Source: Macrothele yani
Taxonomy: Eukaryota > Arthropoda > Arachnida > Araneae > Macrothelidae
Assembly: GCA_039090855.1 (NCBI GenBank)
Contig: CM077002.1
Span: forward strand, 80,790,194 to 80,854,193
DNA length: 64,000 nt
Direction: 5' to 3'
The notes under the pieces were generated by a model, which was not told the origin of the DNA, did no database searches, and saw only the letters and a program-made list of their open reading frames with translations. Within the stretch, counting starts at the first letter, position 1. Every line of letters begins with the position of its first letter. Of the stretch, positions 44,206-54,158 are shown piece by piece. A program made the translations under genes and the position numbers.

Positions 44206-44569
44206 CCAATAGAAGTCATCGCTCTTTTCACGTTTATAAGTGAGTCACGGAAAAATTCTCATCTGCTGCCACCGGGAATCGAACCCAGGGTCTTCCAGTT
44301 ACGCACCGGACATGCTTCCACTACATCACAGCGGTCTCGATTTGCCGAACCAGGTGGTTTGGCAGTTTGTCGTATGTCCGTCTTTAGAATTTCGAGGCCG
44401 CTGTGGTGCAGTGGAAGCATGTCCGGCGCGTAACTGGATGACCTGGGTTCGATTCCCGGTGGCGGCCGATAAGAATTTTTCCGTGACTCACTTATAAACG
44501 GGGAAAAAGCGATGACTCCTATTTGATGTTCCTAATCCACGCCAACTGTGTATTTATTATTTAACTTAA
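44206..44569. repeat. Inverted SINE1 dimer with target duplication
   Basis: tttaacttaactt at about 44193-44205 and again at about 44570-44582 flanks the unit, so it inserted as one piece into the PLE-3 right arm. The left half is SINE1 minus (tRNA-like head 44264-44333, B box complement gggaatcgaaccc). The right half is SINE1 plus (head 44396-44467, B box GGTTCGATTCC). The halves can pair over most of their length. Confidence 0.8.
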
Positions 44570-44750
44570 CTTATCTGTAACTGCATTCCGTTTCTTACTT
44601 TTTTGTAATTTGTCCTGTGGCAGCATTTGATCTATGACATCTACGATGAACTCAAGACCCCATTAAGTATCTACGTCGAGTGTATGTCTCGCTGATTACC
44701 CAGCCACAACGGAGTTATTATGTGAAGTGCCTTTTTACCTTTCAAGTATC

Positions 44751-44795
44751 ACACCTGATGATGAAATCTCCTGAGGATTTCGAAAGCGCTTGTGT
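44751..44795 (+). ncRNA. Hammerhead-ribozyme-like motif of PLE-3
   Basis: In order: ACAC (stem I strand), CTGATGA at 44755-44761 (core), GAAATC 44763-44768 pairing perfectly with GATTTC 44776-44781 (stem II), GAAA at 44782-44785 (core), self-complementary GCGC (very short stem III), TT (U16.1 and H17), then GTGT (other strand of stem I). This meets the hammerhead consensus with a minimal stem III, as reported for Penelope-like elements, where the ribozyme may work as a dimer. Cleavage would fall after the second T, before GTGT. The function is to cut the element's RNA. Confidence 0.7.
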
Positions 44796-44822
44796 ATTTA
44801 TACGAATAAATTTTTAAAGTGC

Positions 44823-45171
44823 CTAGACGGTATTATAATCCGCTATTTGGAAAAACGTTTGTTTTCCATGTCTTGCCTCTATAAATCGAAATGTTTACTT
44901 ACGCATCTATAAAACTTCGTTGAATAACACATTATCTGAAAATAGTTACATAGTCAGCCCATATATACACACAGTAATAGAGATAAACTTCTTTCATTTT
45001 TAGAACCGTCGCAAGACACACTTTATCACTCGTTAAAAATATAAACGATGACATTCTGTGTCCAGAAGGAATGCTCAATCTAGCGTACAGGTTATAATGG
45101 TACAGTCATATCTCACTTCAGATAGCAACTACTCCGACAACAAGAATTATTTTTGTTTTGTTTCGTTCCAA
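44823..45171. other. No recognisable gene
   Basis: AT-rich sequence; no motif-bearing frame. Confidence 0.4.
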
Positions 45172-45300
45172 TGTTTAACACCCACCATGATCAACTCTAT
45201 AGGCTATAAGCAATCGCCCATCTCTAATTAAGGGACTCTAGTTCTAAAAACGGGAGTGAGCTAGTGCCATAAGATTCGAGCCTAGGATTTGGACCACTGG
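45172..45300 (-). repeat. SINE2 copy, minus strand, decayed
   Basis: Its reverse complement reads ...ctcgaatcttatggcactag, ctcactcccg..., aattagagatgggcgattgc and ttatag..., following the SINE2 body at 62760-62900 and 42440-42560 in order. The head is partly present. Confidence 0.6.
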
Positions 45301-45879
45301 ATCATTGAGGCGGCTAACACAAAGTTCTTCCCATTGCTTTCGAACAAAGATGTTTCCAAGTACAGAGAAATAAACAAAAAGCTGCGTAAAGTGTTTTCTA
45401 CCAAAATTAGTTGTCGAAATATCGCATACAGACTTACGAGCTGTGTAGATACAACTGCTTTACTGTTGATAAATGTTCAATGGGATAAATGTACAATGAG
45501 CTGTTGTACAATGGTGACTGAGAAAATTACATTTTGGGTTGACTACGAGTTTTTGTAAGTTGGTTCTAACGAAGTAGTGGTTATCACAGTTGAGAAGTTG
45601 TATTTTCAGGATTAAAGCTTCCATGCCGATCAGTCGAAAAAGAAAAAAAATATTTTTCACTTTTTATCTGTTTAACCGACATGCGTCTGAATAAATTTTA
45701 TCTCATAAAGTTTGCTAGCATGCGTTTTGTGAAACCAGTACGTGCTTATGGTATCACTTTGGCCGTCCATCTGTTGACTCTGCACACACTAGTCCGATTT
45801 GAAAAATTGTTTTTGCATTGCAAAGCCCGAAATGTAAGACGATCCTTGCTTTCTGGTTTTTCCGATGCAAAACTTCGAC

Positions 45880-47050
45880 ACTAGAGAACGTAAATGTAGA
45901 TGTTACCGAATTGCGTTTTCTTCTTTATCTCTGCATTTAAAAGTCCGATTAGAGAAATTCTTTTTGAAACGGATAGAGCTGCTAGCGGGAAATGTTTAGC
46001 ATATAAATTATAATTTTTGGTATAAAGAGTTGTTTTGCCACCAGGGGCGTAATAAGAGTTGTTTGCCACCAGGGGCGTATATTTATGGGTATAAGAGTTG
46101 TTTTGCCACCAGGGGCGTATATTTATGTCCCTGTTGTTTTTGCAGCAACATCTGAATTTCTAAAAATTCGATTGAAAATATTCTTTAGTGATTAGCCCTT
46201 TTGAGAATATTTTTTGCTTAAAGTAATGTATAATTTTTCCGTCAGGAGAGTAGATATTTATCCTATTTTGTTCGATATTTCTGCTTTTAAAAGTTCGATC
46301 TGAAAAATTCTTTCTTTGTCGGAGGGAGCTTTTGGTGCAAAATGCTTTGCATGTAGTTTTAAATTGTTCATCTAAGAAGTTTTCTACTACAGGCTTTAAG
46401 TTCACCTTTCCTGTTACAGTATATTTAGAACAATATCTGCACGTCTAAAAACCTGAATGAAAAACTCTTTTTTTGTTCGGATACTACTAAATACGAAAGA
46501 ATTTCGTGTGCATTTCCTGCCCAAGATTGTGCCCAATTTTGGAGCTAGAGGCGTAAATGTTTTATCTATTTTTTTTCGATATCGCTCTTGTTGAAGTCCA
46601 ATTAAAACAATTCTTGTAATACCGGAAACCATTCACCTCGCAGATTTTTTTGTATGAACTCCTGGCTTTTTTATAGTTCACAGTTTTGGCGCTAGGTGGT
46701 GTTAGTGTGTATTTCTGTCTGCAACTGTATCTCCGCTTCCGAAAATTCTATTGAAAATCCTCTTTCTTTTTTTACTGTATGCCATTCGTCACAGTAAAAA
46801 TGGAGAACATTATCCTCTTTAAATAACGCTCGGCTTTCCTGCTACGGGTGTAAACACGAAAATTTCTTCTCGTTATCGCTGCTTCCAGGAGACATACTTG
46901 AAAAATCAATTTTTTTTAGCATAAATTTTGTTATGAAGAATAATACTATTTACGTGTTTTCTACTTTTTCATTATTCAAAATTCTTCAGCCAGGGGCGTC
47001 AGCGGATGTTTCTACCAGAAACAGTTCATTCGATTCTAAAAAACTTTCCT
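45880..47050. repeat. Decayed tandem repeat, about 200 bp period
   Basis: A set of words recurs in order: 'aaaattcgattgaaaa' or 'aaagttcgatctgaaaaattctttcttt', then a stretch, then 'gaggcgtaaatgttt' or 'caggggcgtatattta', then 'tcgatatttctgc'. At least five degenerate units can be followed (around 45940, 46150, 46290, 46440, 46580 and 46740). At 46029-46125 the piece gttgttttgccaccaggggc is repeated three times in short range. No coding capacity. It reads as an old satellite-like array. Confidence 0.55.
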
Positions 47051-49008
47051 CGTAGGATACTCTTTAATATGATGGTTATTTTGCTCCCATCTCCTTATTT
47101 AAGTAACACACAGCCCTATCCATCTATCTTACTCAGATTTCAGTATGGCTTCTAAAATACTCCCATACCTTCAAAATCCTACTTCCTGTATGGATGGCTG
47201 AAGGTATAGTCCAAATGCAACGAAACTTTTGAAATGATTTATCATATGTTACGAATTGTTTCCTGGTAAAAGCAAATAACTGTTTATATTAAAAAGTTCG
47301 AGCAAATTATTAAAACAGTCAAACAAGATAAGCATCGTTACTGTATCTGTCAAAACATATCTACACGAAGGTGAAAAAACGCGAACACGAAACGGCAACT
47401 GATGTTTTAAAACACGTGTGATTCTTTCTTTCTTTTTTCTTATATTATAATTCTAGATGCTTTAAGGAGCATCTACATTTTGAGTATCATGAATGTTTTT
47501 TGAAGGCAAACTAGTAAACAGGTGAAAACGATTTATTTCGACAATGTTTCTGAGAAGCTCAGAGTGTGATCAACAACATGATTTCCTAAAAAGCGTACGT
47601 ATTTTTTTAAAAACAAAAGAAAACACCTCATTCATTATTAAAGCGTCTTTGTTCCAGTATAATTTGCTGAATTGATTTTGCACATTTCAACCATAAAATG
47701 TGCAAATGAATACAACGTGGAAGTTAATAGCCCCGTAAAACAAAGTGATCTATACGTCATTCCGGGAAGAAGTCTTGATTGGTCGGCCGATATAGATTAA
47801 AAATGATGCCCTCTCAATTGTAGGGACAGAATACCCTGGCATCTTTATCTCAGTGGGTTATTAATATCTGTGCCTACCACAGTGCTTTTGACGCCGTATT
47901 AATTCCACTCTCTGCTCGTATGGTTGTCGTGTTTAACCTTTTGAGTCGAACTGGTGACCTCTACCGAGGTGGCCTTCATTTTGACCATTCGCTCCTTATC
48001 GTGCTCGATGATCTAACCGTCCTTGAATGTCACCTTGTCAGACGCATTCCATCAGTTGTCTTTAGCCGAGGTATGATTAATTCCGTCCAATTAATTGAAC
48101 ATCAATGTTACTATTATTCTTAATGCACAAGGTACTGAACACCGACGTCTATTAAGTCCTGGACAAATCGTTCCGGAGTCAGTTGAGAATTTTTTGTCTT
48201 CACAGTCACGCCATCAGAAAGAAAATCACGAAAAAAAGAAAATAAAGCCAGATAAAAAGAAACATAAATCGTTCTTCGGAAAGGAATAAATTATACGATC
48301 TAATGGTTTCCATGTCGCCCTAGATAGCTTGATTACTTTTGATTTTTATGCCCAAATGCCCATCTGTATTTCAGATTTTTTTTAACTTTCTTTTCTTTCT
48401 TCTTTCTTTCCTTTAAACCTTTGCTTTCCTTGGTGAAGATAACAAATAACTAATAAGAGTTCAAGAAATATTTTCGTGTTTGGAAACATCTGCAAAACTA
48501 CAAATTGAGCTATTGCCAATATATATAAGGAGTCACATACCTTTTCTTACTTAACCAATTTCCATTATTCTCTACTAATTATCTCAAGAATCTGCGGTGT
48601 CCACTCTAACGACACGGAACTCTTCATTTTTTGTGGAGACACAGTATCACTTTGCAAATTCAGCTACACTCCACATTAAAAAAAAGAAATCAGAAATACA
48701 AAAAACAAAGTTAGTTTTAAAGTTAGTTCAGAAGAAAAGGAACAGGCATTCTTAATAATGCTTGCAAATAACCAACACACAGCGTTTTGACATAGTTATA
48801 TGCAAAATTAAACACTGTCAGTTAGAACTAATGTGAAACAAAAACCATTGTTTTAATATTGTCAGTTATTCCCATGTTTGCTTGAGGACACACTTTTTTG
48901 TTTACTTATTTCATATGCGTATTTCTTCCCTGTGACGGGCCAGCCAGTGCTAGAAGTCATTTAAATCCTCTTAACAGGTCTGAATTTTTATTTCATGGTT
49001 TTTCAAAA
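47051..49008. other. No recognisable gene
   Basis: About 2 kb without a motif-bearing frame. The frame at 47920-48123 (67 codons) shows no known pattern. AT-rich, some poly-A and poly-T runs. Confidence 0.4.
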
Positions 49009-50921
49009 TCATCATTATCATCATTGTCAACCATTATCAATCCACTGCTGGACGAAGGTCTCCCCAAGTTTCTTCCACAACGGTCTATCTTGTGCCAGTC
49101 TCCTGCATGTTACTCCCGCATATTTTCGAATTTCAACCACCCATCTCCCATGTGGTCTTCTTCTGGGTCTTTTCCTGACCCTTAGATTCCAATCTAAAAT
49201 TTCGGCTGTCCATCGATGGTCTGTCCTTCTGGCAGTATGTTAAGCCCATTGCCATTTCAGGGATTTAATTCTGATCATGATGTCTTCCACTCTTGTTATT
49301 TTTCGGATCCACGAGTTCTTCTTCTTATCTCTCCTGGTTACACCAAGCATGCACCTCTTCATGCTTCTTTGAGTTGTCTGCAGCATTTGTATGTCTCTTT
49401 CAGTTAAGGTCCACGTCTCTGCACCATACGTAAGCACTGTAAGGATGCATGGATCAAACACTTTTCTTTTAAGACATAATGGCATATTGCTCTTGAAAAT
49501 TATGCCGTTTCTTCCAAAAGCTCTCCAGGCAAGTTTTGTACGCCGATTAATTTCTTCATCAATGTGACCCTCACTTGATATCTGCTGTCCAAGATAAACG
49601 TACGTGTCTGTAATCTCCAGCTTTTATCCATCAATCGATAAATCTTCATTTCTGGTAAAGGCATTGAACATCACTTTTGTCTTCTGAAAGTTCATTTTTA
49701 ATCCCACTTCTTTACTCTTGTCATCAAGTTCCTGGATCCTTCTAAAGCCGAGAATATGTTCTTCTGTTCCAACTTGAAGTTATTATGGTGTTTTTTAAGG
49801 TTGGTTATGTCAATACATTTTTTTTTGTCTTATGAGCTTGCCACGTTCGAGTTTAGTGTTGAGGTGCATCTTACATCTCACCAATCTATGGTCACTACCT
49901 GTGTTGAACTTGTTTAGCACACTGCAGTCTTCCATGACGAATTTTTTGTTACACATAATAAAATCAATTTCACTTGTCGCGTCATTTGGATGTCTCCATG
50001 TCCATTTCCTATGTGGTTTTTTCTTGAAAAACGAGTTTATGATGAAAAACCCTTCTGCTCCTGCAAACTCTACTAGCGTATTTCCACGCTGGTTTCTATT
50101 GCCGTGACCGAACTTACCTACTGAAGTTTCATTCTGTTGCCGTTGCAATATGTTTGCATTGAAATCTCCCATAATTATCTTCAAGTGCTGCTTGCCTTTA
50201 TTATTTAGATACGAATTTTCTCATAAAATTCTTCAATTTCTTCTTCAGCATGACTTGCGGTGGGTGCATAAGTTTGAATAAACTGAGCCTGCTATCTTCT
50301 CGAGAGTTGGATAACGAGTCGTGCAGCATTGTCAGAGGAACTTTCAACTTCTACAACTTTATCCTTCAGTTTCTAGTTTATTATAAATCCAACATCACTA
50401 GTTCTGCCAGTATCTGCCTAACGATAGTAGAAGAGATGTCCACTTTTCAGTTCGATGAGATCTCCTTTTCTCCTTACCTCACTTAGCCCGACGATCTCCC
50501 ATTTGATCCTTTGTAGTTCCTCTTTGAATTCAAGAAGCCTTGAATCAGAAGATAGGGAGTGTCCATTATACGTAGCCAAGGTCAGCATCAGATAGCAGCC
50601 GAGTCCGGTCTTCCATTGATTCTTAACACCCTCTGCCTCATGTCGCACTGGCCGCTGCCTCGGCCAGGTACATTCCAGCTGCCGGAGACTGAGGGCCAAG
50701 ATTTAAGTTATGGAGTCATTTTGGAGTGGTTGGGCCATAACTCACCATGCTGGCCAAGCGAGTTGGTGAGTGTGGGATAGCATTTCCTCTAATCCAGATG
50801 GTATAATTGTACCGCTATTGGCGGTCGTCAGAGCCCCTTTAGTGGGAACAGCATGCACCACGAAAAGGTGGGGTTGACATTTGTCAAGGAAAGGCTGTGA
50901 TGTTGCGCATCACCTGACCTC
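49009..50921 (-). mobile_element. RTE copy R3 with internal deletion
   Basis: Minus strand. The 3' end is the (ATG)n-like tail at 49009-49026; the 5' end is near 50921. At about 49739 the sequence jumps from the RT (after LADDKSKE, ...ttcctggatcc) to the region after the endonuclease (cttctaaagccgagaa...), removing roughly 1.3 kb that includes the RT palm. Confidence 0.9.
49240..50699 (-). pseudogene. RTE R3 coding remnants
   Basis: The endonuclease is visible in two pieces, 50418-50699 (LATYNGHSL, LSEVRRKG) and 49810-50184 (MGDFNANI, SDHRLVRC). The C-terminal region is at 49240-49485. The deletion at 49739 takes out the FADD and motif A regions. Frameshifts and stops occur in the endonuclease. 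Inactive. Confidence 0.88.
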
Positions 50922-50952
50922 AAAATATATACCACAAATATATATATATATA

Positions 50953-52091
50953 TCATCATTGTCAATCATTATCAATCCACTGCTGGACGAAGGTCTCCCC
51001 AAGTTACCTCCACAACGGTCTGTCTTGTGCCAGTCTCCTCGATTTCACTCCCGCATACTTTTGAATTTCATCAACCCATCTCCCATTTGGTCTTCTTCTG
51101 GGTCTTTTCCTGACCCTTGGATTCCAATCTAAAATTTCGGCAGTCCATCGATGGACTGTCCTTCTGGCAGTATGTCCAGCCCATTGCCATTTCAGGGATT
51201 TAACTCTGATCATGATGTCTTCCACTCTTGTTATTTTTCGGATCCACGAGTTCCTCTTCTTATCTCTCCTGGTTACACCAAGCATGCACCTCTGCATGAT
51301 TCTTTGAGTGTCTGCAGGCTTTGTATGTCTCTTTTAGTTAAGGTCCACGTCTCTGCACCATACGTAAGCACTGGAAGGATGCATGATCAAACACTTTTCT
51401 TTTAAGACATAATGGCATATTGCTCTTGGAAATTAGGCTGTTTCTTCCAAAAGCTCTCCAGGCAAGTTTTGTACGCTGATTAATTTCTTCATCAATGTGA
51501 CCCTCACTTGATATCTGCTGTCCAAGATAAACGTACGTAGCTGTTATCTTCAGCTTTTCTCCATCAATCGATAAATCTTCATCTCTTGTAAAAGCATTGA
51601 ACATCACTTTTGTCTTCTGAAAGTTCATTTTTAATCCCACTTCTTCACTCTTGTCAGCAAGTTCTTGGATCATACTCTGCAGCTCTGATGGGGTAGTTGC
51701 AAAAATGACTATGTCATCAGCAAAACGAAGGTGGGTTACATAATCTCCATTTATCTTTATCCCATTGTTTTCCCAGTTCAGTGATTGAAAGACATTTTCC
51801 AATGTGGCGTTAAAGAGCTTCGGAGATATGGTGTCACCTTGTCTCACTCTCTTTCCAATTTTTATGTGTGTTGTATTTTCAAATAGCCGAATCTTTGCAC
51901 TTGCATTTTCATAGATGTTATTAATAATATTAATGTATGCATCTTCAATACCGCAGGATTTCAGAGCCATTGTAACTGCTGATGGTTTCACCGAATCAAA
52001 GGCTTTTTCATAATCGATAAAAGCCATGCACAATGGAAGTTCATATTCCCTCGCTCTTTCAATTAGTTCTGTCAGTACGTGGATATGATCT
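50953..52091 (-). mobile_element. RTE copy R4, 5'-truncated
   Basis: Minus strand from the (ATG)n tail at 50953 to about 52091, where homology stops at ...ggatatgatct and a long (TA)n tract begins. It contains RT from just before motif A to the C-terminus. Ordinary 5' truncation of a LINE. Confidence 0.9.
51004..52033 (-). pseudogene. RTE R4 RT remnant
   Basis: 52033-51338 encodes IDYEKAFDSV (motif A), GVRQGD-like KRVRQGDTISP (G to R change at the motif), FADDIVIFA and LGQQISSEGH. It shifts near 51385 (lost base in 'gcatgatcaaacac'). The rest, 51297-51004, holds TRRDKKRNSW and the RPRRRPNGRWVDE region. The endonuclease is absent. Confidence 0.88.

Positions 52092-52152
<61 letters not shown>
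52092..52152. repeat. (TA)n microsatellite, about 60 bp
   Basis: Nearly pure TA tract between the truncated 5' end of R4 and the left arm of the foldback element FB1. Confidence 0.97.
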
Positions 52153-52155
<3 letters not shown>

Positions 52156-53325
52156 TATAAAGAAGATACCTAAGCAAAAAAATACATATATAATTTTGAC
52201 TCACACCTAGTACAACATAGAAAAGGTTATGTATCTACCTGTGTGAGTAAAAGGAGAAAAGATAAAAAAATAAAATAAAACAACTGAATGTAGAAGGTGT
52301 CGAGAATACTGAGCCTTGGCTTTATCAAGGACCAGCAAAAACTCTGCATTTTCTCACTTCCACAAAGACCTAGTTGGAAATGGGATTCTGCAAGGCCATA
52401 GATGCAAGTAACATTCCCACCTAAAATGGTTTAAAAAATATATATATAAGTCATGTCCTCCGTAGAGTAGCATGACCTAGCACTAGTTAACAATTTCGCT
52501 TGCATCCATTAACCTTCATGGCCCGACCCATGCTCTTCATCTGTTACTATTAAACAGAGAGAAGAAGATTAAAGAGAACTCAAGCTGTGAGAGTGACATA
52601 ATAAATAGAAATGATTTTCGGCTATAACGAAATTCCAAGTTCGTTTGAGAGAGAATTTAAACCTGAAAAACAATGCAAAAGAAATCCCAATTTCAGGTTT
52701 AAATTCTCTCTCAAACGAACTTGGAATTTCGTTATAGCCGAAAATCATTTCTATTTATTATGTCACTCTCACAGCTTGAGTTCTCTTTAATCTTCTTCTC
52801 TCTGTTTAATAGTAACAGATGAAGATCATGGGTCGGGCCATGAAGGTTAATGGATGCAAGCGAAATTGTTAACTAGTGCTAGGTCATGCTACTCTACGAG
52901 AGGACATGACTTATATATATATTTTTTAAACTATTTTAGGTGGGAATGTTACTTGCATCTATGGCCTTGCAGAAACCCATTTCCAACTAGGTCTTTGTGG
53001 AAGTGAGAAAATGCAGAGTTTTTGCTGGTCCTTGATAAAGCCAAGGCTCAGTATTCTCGACACCTTCTACATTCAGTTGTTTTATTTTATTTTTTTATCT
53101 TTTCTCCTTTAACTCACACAGGTAGATACATAACCTTTTCTATGTTGTACTAGGTGTGAGTCAAAATTATATATGTATTTTTTTGCTTAGGTATCTTCTT
53201 TATAGAATGTGAATTCTGAATTTTCAAAACTGCTGCGTTGCGCGTTTTGATTTTCAGGTTATTTTGCACCCTTCGTTTTAAATTCTAAAAATTTTTCCTT
53301 AGTCTTCAGTTTTGCTCTTAAGTAT
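52153..53325. repeat. Long-inverted-repeat element FB1 (about 520 bp arms, no centre)
   Basis: The left arm, 52153-52668, and right arm, 52691-53207, are near-perfect reverse complements around a 22 bp centre. A unique tail, 53208-53325, follows the right arm and ends ...TTTTGCTCTTAAGTATATAT. No protein. It is an inner-deleted relative of FB2 (56534-58998): the arms match the outer halves of the FB2 arms. I cannot assign it to a named family. Confidence 0.85.
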
Positions 53326-53341
53326 ATATATATATATATAT

Positions 53342-53946
53342 TCTGAAGTTTCATTATGTTGCCGTTGCCCTATTTTTGCATTGAAATCTCCCATAATTAT
53401 TTTCAAGTGCTGCTTACCTTTATTATTTAGACGACAAATTTCCTCATAAAATTCTTCAATTTCTTCTTCAGGATGACTTGTGATGGGTGCATAAGTTTGA
53501 ATAATCTGAGCCTGGTATCTTTTCGAGAGTTGGATAACAAGTCGTGCAGCTCTGTCAGAGGAACTTTCAACTTCTACAACTTTATCCTTCAGTTTCTTGT
53601 TTATTATAAATCCAACACCACTAGTTCTGCCAGTATCTGTCCCACGATAGTAGAAGAGATGTCCACTTTTCAGTTCGATGAGATCTTCTCCTTTTCTCCT
53701 TACCTCACTTAGCCCCACGATGTCCCACTTGATCCTTTGTAGTTCCTCTTCCAATTCAAGAAGCCTTGAATCAGAAGATAGGGAGCGTCCATTGTAAGTA
53801 GCCAAGGTCAGCATCAGATGGCAGCCTAGTCCGGTCCTCCGGGGATTCTTAGCACCCTCTGCCTTCATGTCGCACTGGCCGCTGCCTTGGCTAGGTACAT
53901 TCCAGCTGCCGGAGACTGAGGGCCAAGATTTAAGTTGTGGAATCAT
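53342..53946 (-). pseudogene. RTE R5 inverted endonuclease N-terminal part
   Basis: Encodes MIPQLKSWPSVSGSW... then LATYNGRSL, LSEVRRKGED, IIQTYAPITSH and IIMGDFNAKIGQRQ, and stops at NETS where the inversion break lies. Open throughout. It lacks the second half of the nuclease, which is in the plus-strand part. Confidence 0.9.
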
Positions 53947-54158
53947 TTTGGAGGGGTTTGGCCATAACTCACCACGCTGGCCAAGCGGGTTGGTGAGTGT
54001 GGGATAGAATTTCCTCTAATCCCGATGGTATAGTTATACCGCTATGGGCGGTCGTCAGAGCCCCTTTAGTGGGAGCAGGATGCACCACGAGAAGGCGGGG
54101 TTGACAGTTGTCAAGGAGAGGCTGTGGTGTTACGCATCACCTGACCTTACATCCCAGG

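Larger units (their letters stand above)
42758..44822 (+). mobile_element. Penelope-like element PLE-3: 3' end flanked by inverted copy of itself
   Basis: The right part (43380-44822, plus) encodes the end of a PLE protein, with GIY-YIG, and a 3' region that ends in a hammerhead-like motif. The left part (42758-43375, minus) is an inverted copy of the last 600 or so bp, including its own GIY-YIG piece and hammerhead-like motif. The outer ends (gcacgttaaaaatttatttg and complement of ...aataaatttttaaagtgcc) match. Such tail inversions are known for Penelope elements. A SINE dimer sits in the right arm. Confidence 0.8.
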
